This document shows positions 6,668-15,069 of a DNA stretch of 64,000 nucleotides, piece by piece; the stretch's first letter is position 1; the number at the start of each line of letters is the position of its first letter. The DNA comes from Actinacidiphila rubida (GTDB lineage Bacteria; Actinomycetota; Actinomycetes; Streptomycetales; Streptomycetaceae): assembly GCF_900110255.1 (NCBI RefSeq), contig NZ_FODD01000031.1, forward strand, positions 1 to 64,000, in the 5' to 3' direction. The position numbers and the translations under genes were made by a program. The notes under the pieces are model-generated. The model was not told where the DNA came from and made no database searches. It was given only the letters and a program-made list of their open reading frames with translations.

Positions 6668-7507
6668 ATGTCCGTACAGGTGGGCAGTCCCAAGGTGCTT
6701 CGTACCGACGCAAGCGCACCGCACGACGCTCTTCACGGCGAGGCCATCGACACCCGTACGCTGTCCCGTTCGCTGTTCCTCCGGCTGGCGGAACTGCCGG
6801 TGGACAGCCCGGAACGCGCCTATGTGCGCGACACGCTGATCGAGCTGAACCTGCCCCTGGTGCGGTACGCCGCGGCCCGCTTCCGCAGCCGGAACGAGCC
6901 GATGGAGGACATCGTCCAGGTCGGCACCATCGGTCTGATCAAGGCGATCGACCGGTTCGACTGCGAACGGGGCGTGGAGTTCCCGACGTTCGCGATGCCG
7001 ACCATCGTCGGCGAGGTCAAGCGCTTCTTCCGCGACACGTCGTGGTCGGTGCGCGTGCCGCGCCGGCTGCAGGAGCTGCGGCTGGCGCTGACGAAGGCCA
7101 GCGACGAGCTGGCGCAGCGGCTGGACCGCTCCCCGACCGTCGCCGAACTCGCCTCCTGCCTGGGCGTGTCCGAGGAGGACGTGGTCGACGGGCTGGCCGT
7201 GGGCAACGCCTACACCGCCAGCTCGCTCGACTCCCCGCCTCCGGAGGACGACGGCGGCGAGGGCTCGCTGGCGGACCGCCTGGGCTACGAGGACACCGCC
7301 CTGGAGGGCGTGGAGTACCGCGAGTCGCTCAAGCCGCTGCTGGCCCAACTGCCGTCCCGTGAGCGCCAGATCATCATGCTGCGGTTCTTCGCGAACATGA
7401 CGCAGTCGCAGATCGGCGAGGAGGTCGGCATCTCCCAGATGCACGTCTCCCGGCTGCTGACCCGCACGCTGGCGCAACTGCGAGAGGGTCTGACAGCCGA
7501 GGTCTGA
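6668..7507 (+). CDS. sigN: RNA polymerase sigma factor, SigN-like SigB family
   Basis: 279 residues, a close paralogue of the preceding sigma factor. Region 2 repeats LPLVRYAAARFRSRNEPMED almost exactly, region 3 is VPRRLQELRLALTKASDEL, and region 4 ends SQIGEEVGISQMHVSRLLTR. ATG 6668 has AAGGGGG just upstream. The 167-nt gap from sigF contains its own dyads, so separate promoters are likely. In S. coelicolor the sigF neighbour sigN is developmentally controlled; the symbol is given by position and similarity. Confidence 0.75.
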   Translation: MSVQVGSPKVLRTDASAPHDALHGEAIDTRTLSRSLFLRLAELPVDSPERAYVRDTLIELNLPLVRYAAARFRSRNEPMEDIVQVGTIGLIKAIDRFDCERGVEFPTFAMPTIVGEVKRFFRDTSWSVRVPRRLQELRLALTKASDELAQRLDRSPTVAELASCLGVSEEDVVDGLAVGNAYTASSLDSPPPEDDGGEGSLADRLGYEDTALEGVEYRESLKPLLAQLPSRERQIIMLRFFANMTQSQIGEEVGISQMHVSRLLTRTLAQLREGLTAEV

Positions 7508-7558
7508 ACGGGCCGGACGGGAGGAGTGGTCGATCGGTGCCCGAGGTGAGCCGGGGGC

Positions 7559-7756
7559 TCACTTCATCGCGAGGGCGACCACTCCGATGATCACGACCAG
7601 CGCGACGATCACGCCGATCACCAGTCCGGTACGGCTGCGGGTCTCCTCCTGCTGCGCCTGGGCGGCCGGCGGCCGCTCGTCCACGAAGGCGCGGAACATC
7701 TGCGTGCTGCCCGCGGGGTCGTAGTTGTTGTCGGGGTTCGGGGTGTGGTTCGCCAT
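7559..7756 (-). CDS. small tail-anchored membrane protein, function unknown
   Basis: 65 residues. The hydrophilic N-terminal half (MANHTPNPDNNYDPAGSTQM, with an acidic and Gln-rich segment) faces the cytoplasm, and one transmembrane helix forms the C-terminus (TGLVIGVIVALVVIIGVVAL). No enzymatic motif. Its start is 61 nt from the divergent aldo/keto reductase start. The simple tail-anchored layout is common among conserved actinobacterial small proteins; role unknown. Confidence 0.7.
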   Translation of the reverse strand: MANHTPNPDNNYDPAGSTQMFRAFVDERPPAAQAQQEETRSRTGLVIGVIVALVVIIGVVALAMK

Positions 7757-7816
7757 GGCGCCTGACCCTAGCGTGTCGGCGGAATACAGGGCACCCCCCG
7801 ATGGTTACCGTGACCC

Positions 7817-8755
7817 ATGGCACGCATCGGTAACTCTGATCTCGACGTCTCTCCCCTCTCGCTGGGCGGCAACGTCTTCGGCTGGACCGCCGACGAGGCC
7901 CAGTCGTTCGCCGTCCTGGACGCGTTCGCGTCCGGCGGCGGCACCTTCGTCGACACCGCGGACGTCTACTCCGCCTGGGTCGACGGCAACTCCGGCGGCG
8001 AGTCCGAGACGATCATCGGCCGCTGGCTGGCCCGCCGCGGCCGGCGCGACGACGTGGTGATCGCCACCAAGGTCGGCGGTCACCCGGAGTTCAAGGGCCT
8101 GAAGGCCGACACGATCAAGCGGGCCGCCGAGGAGTCGCTCCGCCGGCTGGGCACCGACCACATCGACCTCTACTACTCGCACTTCGACGACCCGGACACC
8201 CCGGTCGAGGAGATCGTCACCGCGCTGGACTCGCTGGTGCGCGAGGGCAAGGTGCGCGCCCTGGGCGCGTCCAACATCTCGGCCGAGCGGCTGGCCGCGT
8301 CCCTGGACTTCGCCGAGCGCGAGGGCCTGGCCCGTTACGAGATCCTGCAGCCGCTCTACAACCTGGTGGAGCGGGACCACTACGAGGGCCCGCTGGCCGA
8401 CCTGGTGGCCGAGCGCGGGCTGTCCGCGGCCCCTTACTCCGGCCTGGCGTCCGGCTTCCTCACCGGCAAGTACCGGCCGGGCGCGGCGAGCCCCGGCAGC
8501 GCGCGCGAGGGCAAGGCCGCGTCCTACCTGGCGCAGGAGCGCGGGCCGAAGGTGCTGGCCGCCCTCGACGAGGTGGCCGCCGACCACGGCGTCGACGTCG
8601 CTACGGTCGCGCTGGCCTGGCTGGCCGCCCACCCGACGGTGGTCGCGCCGATCGCCAGCGCCCGCACGGTCGAGCAGCTGCCGGCCCTGCTGGCCGTCGC
8701 CGACGTCCACCTCACCCCGGCCGAGGTCGAGGCGCTGACGGCCGCCGCCGCGTAA
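7817..8755 (+). CDS. aldo/keto reductase
   Basis: 312 residues, full length for the AKR superfamily (NAD(P)H-dependent carbonyl reduction). The (beta/alpha)8 barrel has the catalytic tetrad Asp46 and Tyr51 (FVDTADVYSAW), Lys85 (VIATKVGG) and His122 (LYYSHFDD). The C-terminal cofactor segment is VVAPIASARTVEQL. Similar proteins are often called YajO/Tas-like oxidoreductases; the substrate cannot be read from sequence. No ribosome site is visible before the ATG, while a TACCGT box lies 5 nt upstream, so a leaderless transcript is possible. Confidence 0.92.
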   Translation: MARIGNSDLDVSPLSLGGNVFGWTADEAQSFAVLDAFASGGGTFVDTADVYSAWVDGNSGGESETIIGRWLARRGRRDDVVIATKVGGHPEFKGLKADTIKRAAEESLRRLGTDHIDLYYSHFDDPDTPVEEIVTALDSLVREGKVRALGASNISAERLAASLDFAEREGLARYEILQPLYNLVERDHYEGPLADLVAERGLSAAPYSGLASGFLTGKYRPGAASPGSAREGKAASYLAQERGPKVLAALDEVAADHGVDVATVALAWLAAHPTVVAPIASARTVEQLPALLAVADVHLTPAEVEALTAAAA

Positions 8756-8915
8756 CCGCCCACCCACCGGACACCCCGCGCAGCCCCGCCGCGCGACCGG
8801 CCGTCCACCGGCCCCCGCCCAGCCCGCCCCGCCCGCTGAGCCGGACCCCGCCCCGATGTGGGGTTCGTCTCAGCCGGCCCACAGCAAGTGGCATGTGCAC
8901 CTATCTTCCCGTACG

Positions 8916-8930
8916 GTTGCTTTAGGCAAC
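8916..8930. promoter_or_regulatory. GTTGC-N5-GCAAC operator before the efflux gene
   Basis: Perfect 5-bp arms GTTGC (8916-8920) and GCAAC (8926-8930) around TTTAG, 23 bp before the MFS start. TTGC..GCAA dyads are typical of MarR-type operators of efflux genes. No MarR gene is next to it. Confidence 0.45.
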
Positions 8931-8953
8931 TAACATGGAGGTGTACGAGGCCA

Positions 8954-10564
8954 GTGGCGTCGATACAGACCCAATCCGAGACCAGGGCGGCGACCGGGGA
9001 CGCCCCCATGTCGCACCGGCAGATCATGGAGGCCCTGTCCGGCCTGCTGCTCGGGCTCTTCGTGGCGATCCTGTCGTCCACGATCGTCTCCAACGCGCTC
9101 CCACGGATCCTCGCCGACATCGGCGGCGGCCAGAGCGCCTACACCTGGGTCGTCACGGCGTCGCTGCTCGCGGTCACCGCGACCACCCCGATCTGGGGCA
9201 AGCTCTCCGACCTGTTCAGCAAGAAGCTGCTGATCCAGCTCGCGCTGGTGATCTACGTGATCGGCTCGGTCGTGGCCGGCTTCGCCACCAGCCCCGGCAT
9301 GCTGATCGGCTGCCGCCTGGTGCAGGGCGTCGGCGCGGGCGGCCTGTCCGCGCTCACCCAGGTCATCATGGCGGCGATGATCTCGCCGCGGCAGCGCGGC
9401 CGCTACAGCGGCTACCTGGGCGCGACGTTCGCCGTCGCCACCGTCGGCGGCCCGCTGATCGGCGGCGTCATCGTCGACTCCACGCTCGGCTGGCGCTGGT
9501 GCTTCTACGTCGGCGTCCCGTTCGCCGTCATCGCCCTCATCGTGCTGCAGAAGACGCTGCACCTGCCGGTGGTCAAGCGCAAGGTGCGGATCGACTGGAC
9601 CGGCGCGTTCTTCATCACCGCGGCCGTCTCCCTGCTGATGATCTGGGTCTCGCTCGGCGGCCAGAGCTACGCCTGGAACTCCTGGCAGTCCTACGTGATG
9701 GTGCCCGCGGCCCTGCTGCTCGGCGCGATCTTCCTCTTCGTGGAGTCCCGGGCCGCCGAACCCATCGTGCCGCTGCGGCTGTTCCGCAACGCCACCATCG
9801 CCCTGACGTCGCTGGCCAGCCTGTTCGTCGGTGTCGCCATGTTCGCCGGCACGGTCTTCCTCAGCCAGTACTTCCAGCTGGCCCGCGGCGAGACCCCGAC
9901 GATGTCCGGCGTGCTGACCATCCCGCTGATCGTCGGCCTCTTCCTGGCCTCCATGTTCAGCGGGCGGATCATCACCCGCACCGGCCGCTGGAAGGGCTTC
10001 CTGGTCGCCGGCGGACTGCTCGTCACCGCGGGCGCGGCCACCCTCGGCATGATCCGCGCCGACACCCCGTACGCCGAAGTCGCCGTCTACATGGCGCTGC
10101 TGGGCCTGGGCATCGGCATGATGATGCAGAACCTGGTGCTCGCCGTGCAGAACCAGGTCTCGGTCGCCGACCTCGGCGCGGCCAGCTCGCTCGTCACCTT
10201 CTTCCGCTCCCTGGGCGGCGCGATCGGCGTCACCGCGCTCGGCGCGATCCTGGGCAACCGGGTCACGCACTTCGTCACCCAGGGCCTGGCCGCGCTCCAC
10301 GTCAAGAACGCGGCCGGCGCGGACGGCGGCATCCCCGACGTGGCGACCCTGCCCGCACCCATCCGCGGCGTGGTCGAGAACGCCTACGGGCACGGCGTCG
10401 GCGACGTGTTCCTCTACGCGGCCCCGTTCGCGCTGATCGCCTTCGTGCTCGTACTCTTCATCAAGGAAGTTGCCTTGAACAACCGAAGCGGTTTGCAGCA
10501 GACCCCGGCGGGTACGGGCCGTTCGGCCGTGGACGCCGTGGAGCCGGCGGCCCGCGAGAAGTGA
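8954..10564 (+). CDS. MFS drug efflux transporter, DHA2 (14-TM) family
   Basis: 536 residues with about 14 hydrophobic helices, the EmrB/QacA layout. Motif A-like GKLSDLFSKK follows helix 2, and motif C-like sequence GGPLIGGVIVD lies in helix 5. Substrates of the family are lipophilic drugs or secreted metabolites, exported by proton antiport. GTG 8954 is chosen (GGAGG 12 nt upstream); the open frame further upstream is not membrane-like. The C-terminal tail after the last helix is polar. A GTTGC/GCAAC dyad in the promoter suggests MarR-type control. Confidence 0.9.
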   Translation: MASIQTQSETRAATGDAPMSHRQIMEALSGLLLGLFVAILSSTIVSNALPRILADIGGGQSAYTWVVTASLLAVTATTPIWGKLSDLFSKKLLIQLALVIYVIGSVVAGFATSPGMLIGCRLVQGVGAGGLSALTQVIMAAMISPRQRGRYSGYLGATFAVATVGGPLIGGVIVDSTLGWRWCFYVGVPFAVIALIVLQKTLHLPVVKRKVRIDWTGAFFITAAVSLLMIWVSLGGQSYAWNSWQSYVMVPAALLLGAIFLFVESRAAEPIVPLRLFRNATIALTSLASLFVGVAMFAGTVFLSQYFQLARGETPTMSGVLTIPLIVGLFLASMFSGRIITRTGRWKGFLVAGGLLVTAGAATLGMIRADTPYAEVAVYMALLGLGIGMMMQNLVLAVQNQVSVADLGAASSLVTFFRSLGGAIGVTALGAILGNRVTHFVTQGLAALHVKNAAGADGGIPDVATLPAPIRGVVENAYGHGVGDVFLYAAPFALIAFVLVLFIKEVALNNRSGLQQTPAGTGRSAVDAVEPAAREK

Positions 10565-10625
10565 GAATTCCCGGCCGCATGCCTGTTCCCGCAGCGGAGA
10601 GGTCCAGGTCAGCGGTTCGGGAGAA

Positions 10626-10707
10626 GGGTCCCGGCGGCAGCCGAGGCAGGGGACGGCCGAGGCCGTCCGCCGGGACCCGCCCTTGCGCCGGGCGCGGAGC
10701 CCGGCGC
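10626..10707 (+). terminator. double hairpin after the DHA2 efflux gene
   Basis: GGGTCCCGGCGG (10626-10637) pairs with CCGCCGGGACCC (10667-10678) and encloses GACGGCC/GGCCGTC (10652-10667). A second perfect stem, GCGCCGGGC / GCCCGGCGC, lies at 10685-10707. Confidence 0.65.
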
Positions 10708-10777
10708 CTTCGATGACCGGGCCGCGACCCGGAGTGCGCTTCCCCGGCGCCGGCCTGAGGGAACGTAGGGTGCTGGT

Positions 10778-11239
10778 ATGGCTCCCAACATCGCCACGAA
10801 CACGACCGTCTCCCTCGACGAACTCCTCGACTTCGTCCGGCCCCGGCACCGCGCGATCCTCCTCACCACCCGCGCGGACGGCCGCCCGCAGGGTTCCCCG
10901 CTGACCTGCGGCGTCGACGACTCCGGGCGCATCGTCGTCTCGACGTACCCCGAGCGGGCCAAGACGCGGAACGCGCGGCGTGATCCGCGGGCCAGCGTGA
11001 TCGTCCTGTCGGACGAGTGGAACGGGCCGTGGGTCCAGGTCGACGGGACCGCCGAGGTCCTCGACGTCCCCGAGTCCGTCGAGCCCCTCGTGGAGTACTT
11101 CCGCAACATCTCCGGGGAGCACCCGGACTGGGACGAGTATCGCGAGGCGATGGTGCGGCAGGGGAAGTCCCTGATCCGGATCACGCCGGAGCGCTGGGGG
11201 CCCATCGCCACGGGCGGTTTCCCGGCGCGGCTGGCCTGA
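10778..11239 (+). CDS. PPOX-class F420-dependent oxidoreductase
   Basis: 153 residues with the split-barrel FMN/F420 fold. The N-terminal helix is LDELLDFVRPRH, then ILLTTRADGRPQGSPL, VVSTYPERAKTRNARRDPR (phosphate and cofactor contact), VQVDGTAEVLDVPE, and a C-terminal ITPERWGPI. In actinobacteria this subgroup uses coenzyme F420, as in Mycobacterium FDOR-B enzymes. The reaction is reduction of an unknown small molecule. It is a single-gene unit with AGGGTG upstream of the ATG, followed by the terminator at 11410. Confidence 0.85.
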   Translation: MAPNIATNTTVSLDELLDFVRPRHRAILLTTRADGRPQGSPLTCGVDDSGRIVVSTYPERAKTRNARRDPRASVIVLSDEWNGPWVQVDGTAEVLDVPESVEPLVEYFRNISGEHPDWDEYREAMVRQGKSLIRITPERWGPIATGGFPARLA

Positions 11240-11409
11240 GACCCGGCTCCGCCCGGGGTGGACCAGCACAACTGCCGGGCTGCCCCGGGCCCGTTGCCGT
11301 GCGGATCCCCGATACTGCCTCCTCCGAAGACCGGCCGTGGACCGACGACACGCTCCAGCAGGACCCCGAGGACGCCGACGAGGCCTGAATCCCGTCCGGG
11401 AAGCGCGAA

Positions 11410-11443
11410 CCCCCGCGCGGAGAGGGTGCGTTCCGCGCGGGGG
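11410..11443. terminator. bidirectional terminator
   Basis: Perfect 12-bp stem CCCCCGCGCGGA / TCCGCGCGGGGG with a 10-nt loop between two convergent genes. Confidence 0.8.
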
Positions 11444-11457
11444 CCGGCTGGGGAGCG

Positions 11458-13749
11458 TCAGGACTTGGGCTGCGTCAGGTCGTAGACCGTGGTGGAGCCG
11501 ACCGTCTTGGCGGTGAAGTGGGCCTCCACCCAGGTGGAGATCTGCGACGCGGTGCCGGAGCCGCCCATGCCGCCACCGCCGCCGAAGCCGCCACCACCGA
11601 TGAAGTAGTGGATGCGCCCGTCGGCGACGTACTTCTGGAACTGCGCCAACGTCGGCGACGGGTCGCTGCCGTTGAAGCCGCCGATCGACATCACCGGCTT
11701 CTGCGTGGCGAGTTGGTAGCTCGCCTGGTTCTGCGAGCCGATCGCCGCGGCCACCCAGGTGTACGTGTCCGCGTCGGCCTTGAGCAGCGCCGACATCTGC
11801 GAGCTGACCTTGGCTCCGTCGAGGAGCCCGCCCATCCCGCCGCCACCGCCACCGCCGAAGCGGCCCTGGCCCTGGGCCCCGTTGCCCTGACTGTTGCCCT
11901 GACTGTTGCCCTGGCCCGTGCCGGTGCCGCCGCCGGGCATCCCGGGGAAGCCGTTCTGACCGTTCTGACCGCCCTGGGGAGCCTGGCCCGTCGTGCCACC
12001 GGGCATCCCGCCGCCGGGGAACTGCGGCATCCCCCGGCCGGCGGTGCCGCCGTTGCCGAACCCGCGGCCGCCGCCCGGGAACCCGCGGCCGCCGCCCGGC
12101 ATCCGGCCGCCCCCGCCGGGGAATCCACCGCCCCGGACCGAGGGGCCCGCGGTGACGATGGAGCCGGTGTGGCCGGTCGTGACGGTGTCGAGGGTGTAGG
12201 CGACGGGCCCGCCGAGCGCCGCGGCCAGACCGACGACGGCGCCGACCGTGCCGACGCGCGCCAGGGTGCGCCCGGGCCGGGACGCGAGGACCAGTCCGAG
12301 CGCCGCGGCGATGCCCGCGACGACGACGGCGGTGCGCAGCCACGGGTGCCAGCCGGAGGAGCGGCCGAGCAGGTCCGCCGACCACAGGCTGGTGCCCAGG
12401 ACGCCCACCGCGAGCGTCGCGGCCGCGGCGACGTGCCCGCGCCGCTGCCACAGCATGCTCGCGCCCATGCCGACGAGCGCGGCGATGTAGGGAGCCAGCC
12501 CGATGTTGTAGTACTGGTGGAAGATCCCGGACATGAAGCTGAACGTCGCGAAGGTCATCAGCAGGGCGCCGCCCCAGACCAGGAACGCGGCCCGCGCGGT
12601 GTCCGCGCGGCGGGCCTGCCGGGTCAGGACCAGGCCGGCTACCAGGGCGAGGAACGCCGCGGGCAGCAGCCAGGCGATCTGGCCGCCCATGTCGGCCTCG
12701 AAGAGCCGGCCGATGCCGGTCTGCCCCCACTGGCCGCCGCCACCGCCGGGGGCGCCACCGCCGCCGACGCTGCCGGTCTCGTTGCCGGTGATGCGGCCGA
12801 AGCCGTTGTAGCCGAAGGTCAGGCCCAGGAAGCTGTTGTCCTGCGAGCCGCCGATGTACGGACGGGACGACGCGGGCCACAGCTCGACGATCGTCACCCA
12901 CCAGCCGCCGGCGAGCACCATCGCCAGCCCGGCGTAGAGGAGCTGGAGCAGGCGGCGGCGCAGCGGGGTGGGCGCGCACACCGCGTAGACCACGGCGAGC
13001 GGCGGCAGGATCAGCCACGCCTGCAGGGTCTTGGTGAGGAACGCGAGGCCGAACACCACGCCGGCCAGCACCAGCCAGCGGGTGCGGGCGCCCTCCAGGG
13101 CGCGCAGCACGCAGTAGACGGCGGTGACCATCAGGAGCGCGAGCAGCGCGTCGGGGTTGTTGAAGCGGAACATCAGGGCGGCGACCGGGGTGACCGCGAG
13201 GACGGCCCCGGCGAGCAGGCCCGCGCCTGCGCTGAACCTGCGGCGGACCGCGGCGTAGAGCACGCCGACGGTGGCGACGCCCATCAGCGCCTCGGGCACC
13301 AGGATCTGCCAGGAGCCGAGCCCGAACAGCCGGACCGACAGGGCCATCGGCCACAGCGCGGCCGGCGGCTTGTCGACGGTGATGGCGTTCGCCGCGTCGG
13401 AGGAACCGAAGAAGAACGCCTTCCAGCTCTGGCTGCCGGCCTGGACGGCCGCGGAGTAGAAGGAGTTGGCGTAGCCGGACGCGCTCAGGTCCCACAGGTA
13501 CAGGACGAGGGTGCCCAGCAGCAGGCCCAGGAACGCGGGCCGCGCCCACGCCGGGTCCTCGGGGCGTCCGCGCCACAGGCGGGCCGCGCGCGAGTCGGGC
13601 CGCCCGGGTGCGGTCTCGTCCGCCACCGGGGTGTGGAACGCCTCGGCGGGCAGGTAGGCGGGGGGCTGGGTGCTGCCCGGCGGGTAGGCGGGGGCCGGGG
13701 TGCCGGCCGGAGGATACGCGGGAGGCGGGGTGTTGCTCGGCGCGGTCAT
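11458..13749 (-). CDS. GT39-type membrane glycosyltransferase (YkcB/ArnT-like)
   Basis: 763 residues. A Pro-rich cytoplasmic N-terminus (about 1-65) is followed by about 12 transmembrane helices of the PMT/ArnT fold. The first outer loop carries SGYANSFYSAAVQAGSQSWK and the DKPPAALW motif of GT39 enzymes that use polyprenyl-phosphate sugars. A long Gly/Gln-rich linker (about 515-650) leads to an extracytoplasmic C-terminal domain (MSIGGFNGSDPSPTLAQFQ to TTVYDLTQPKS). GAGGAG precedes the ATG. The start overlaps the GT2-GtrA stop by 4 nt (ATGA), so they are coupled. It probably glycosylates a cell-surface acceptor. Confidence 0.9.
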   Translation of the reverse strand: MTAPSNTPPPAYPPAGTPAPAYPPGSTQPPAYLPAEAFHTPVADETAPGRPDSRAARLWRGRPEDPAWARPAFLGLLLGTLVLYLWDLSASGYANSFYSAAVQAGSQSWKAFFFGSSDAANAITVDKPPAALWPMALSVRLFGLGSWQILVPEALMGVATVGVLYAAVRRRFSAGAGLLAGAVLAVTPVAALMFRFNNPDALLALLMVTAVYCVLRALEGARTRWLVLAGVVFGLAFLTKTLQAWLILPPLAVVYAVCAPTPLRRRLLQLLYAGLAMVLAGGWWVTIVELWPASSRPYIGGSQDNSFLGLTFGYNGFGRITGNETGSVGGGGAPGGGGGQWGQTGIGRLFEADMGGQIAWLLPAAFLALVAGLVLTRQARRADTARAAFLVWGGALLMTFATFSFMSGIFHQYYNIGLAPYIAALVGMGASMLWQRRGHVAAAATLAVGVLGTSLWSADLLGRSSGWHPWLRTAVVVAGIAAALGLVLASRPGRTLARVGTVGAVVGLAAALGGPVAYTLDTVTTGHTGSIVTAGPSVRGGGFPGGGGRMPGGGRGFPGGGRGFGNGGTAGRGMPQFPGGGMPGGTTGQAPQGGQNGQNGFPGMPGGGTGTGQGNSQGNSQGNGAQGQGRFGGGGGGGMGGLLDGAKVSSQMSALLKADADTYTWVAAAIGSQNQASYQLATQKPVMSIGGFNGSDPSPTLAQFQKYVADGRIHYFIGGGGFGGGGGMGGSGTASQISTWVEAHFTAKTVGSTTVYDLTQPKS

Positions 13750-15044
13750 CGCGCACTCCTCGGTTCGGGGGCGGTGTCGTGGGGGGCCGCGGGCGTCCGC
13801 TCGGGGAATACCCAGGCGCGGAAGAGCAGGAAGCGCAGGACGGTCGCCGCGAGGTTGGCGGCGATCAGCGCGGCCAGCTCGGTGCCGTGTCCGGGCTGGG
13901 GGCTCGCCGCGTGGACGGCGGCCAGCGAGCCGCTGGTCAGCGCCAGGCCGATGGCGAACACCACCAGGCCCTGCGCCTGGTGGCGCACCGCACGGTCGCG
14001 GCCGCGCACGCCGAAGGTCAGCCGCCGGTTGGCCGCGGTGTTGCCGAGCGCGGACAGCAGCAGGGCGAGGGCGTTGGCCGGCTGGGCGCCCATACCGAGC
14101 CGGAACACGACGTACAGCGCGAGGTAGACCAGGGTGCTGAGGGCACCGACCACGCAGAAGCCGACGAGCTGGCGGGCCAGTCCGGGTGGCACGTCGGCCA
14201 GGTCGCGGTCCCGCGGGTCGTCGCCGAACGGCCGGCGCAGCCGGTCCAGGGCGAGCCGGCCGGTGGCCAGCGCACGGCCGACCCGCCACACGCCGCGCAG
14301 GTCGTCGGTCGCGGTGCGGACGATGTCGACGCTGCTGTCGGGGTCGTCGACCCAGTCGACGGGCACCTCGTGGATACGCAGCCCGGCACGTTCGGCGACC
14401 ACCAGCATCTCGGTGTCGAAGAACCAGCCGGTGTCCTCGACCATCGGCAGCAGACGCTGCGCCACGTCGCCCCTGATCGCCTTGAAGCCGCACTGCGCGT
14501 CGGAGAAGCGCGCGGCGAGCGAGCCGCGCAGGATCAGGTTGTAGGTGCGGGAGATGAACTCCCGCTTCGCGCCGCGCACCACGCGTGAGGAGCGGGCCAG
14601 GCGGGACCCGATCGCCAGGTCGGAGTGGCCGGAGATCAGCGGGGCGACCAGCGGCAGCAGCGCGTTCAGGTCGGTGGACAGGTCGACGTCCATGTAGGCC
14701 AGCACGGGCGCGTCGGACGCCGTCCACACCGTGCGCAGCGCGCGGCCGCGGCCCTTCTGCTCCAGCCGGAAGTAGTCGACCTCCGGGAGTTCGGCGGCCA
14801 GTGATCGGGCCACCGCGGGCGTGAGGTCGGTGCTGGCGTTGTCCGCGACGGTGATGCGGAACGGGTAGGGGAAGGTGCCGGACAGGTGCGCGTGCAGGCG
14901 GCGCACGCACGGCTCGAGGTCGTCCTCCTCGTTGTACACGGGGATGACGACGTCGAGCACGGGTGCGCCGGCCGCTTGGTCAGGGGCTGCGCCCGTGACC
15001 GGCAGATGCCGCCGGGCGGGCAGGGTGCCGAGTGGGGTTCGCAT
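13746..15044 (-). CDS. bifunctional GT2 glycosyltransferase / GtrA flippase-like protein
   Basis: 432 residues. Residues about 25-255 form a DPM1-like GT-A domain: LDVVIPVYNEEDDLEPCV, VADNASTDLT, the DXD motif AYMDVDLSTDL, and QCGFKAIRG. Residues about 290-420 form a GtrA domain with four transmembrane helices (QLVGFCVVGALSTLVYLALY onward). Such fusions make and flip undecaprenyl-phosphate-linked sugars. Translationally coupled to the GT39 gene, which would use that lipid-linked sugar as donor. It lies 25 nt behind the histidine kinase. Confidence 0.92.
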   Translation of the reverse strand: MRTPLGTLPARRHLPVTGAAPDQAAGAPVLDVVIPVYNEEDDLEPCVRRLHAHLSGTFPYPFRITVADNASTDLTPAVARSLAAELPEVDYFRLEQKGRGRALRTVWTASDAPVLAYMDVDLSTDLNALLPLVAPLISGHSDLAIGSRLARSSRVVRGAKREFISRTYNLILRGSLAARFSDAQCGFKAIRGDVAQRLLPMVEDTGWFFDTEMLVVAERAGLRIHEVPVDWVDDPDSSVDIVRTATDDLRGVWRVGRALATGRLALDRLRRPFGDDPRDRDLADVPPGLARQLVGFCVVGALSTLVYLALYVVFRLGMGAQPANALALLLSALGNTAANRRLTFGVRGRDRAVRHQAQGLVVFAIGLALTSGSLAAVHAASPQPGHGTELAALIAANLAATVLRFLLFRAWVFPERTPAAPHDTAPEPRSAR

Positions 15045-15069
15045 GGTTCGACACTCGACAACCGCGCTG

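Noticed and set aside
11299..11388. 29-codon frame (GTG) ending DTLQQDPEDADEA
   Set aside because: Acidic and GC-biased, but no ribosome site, no family likeness and very short; probably chance in GC-rich DNA.
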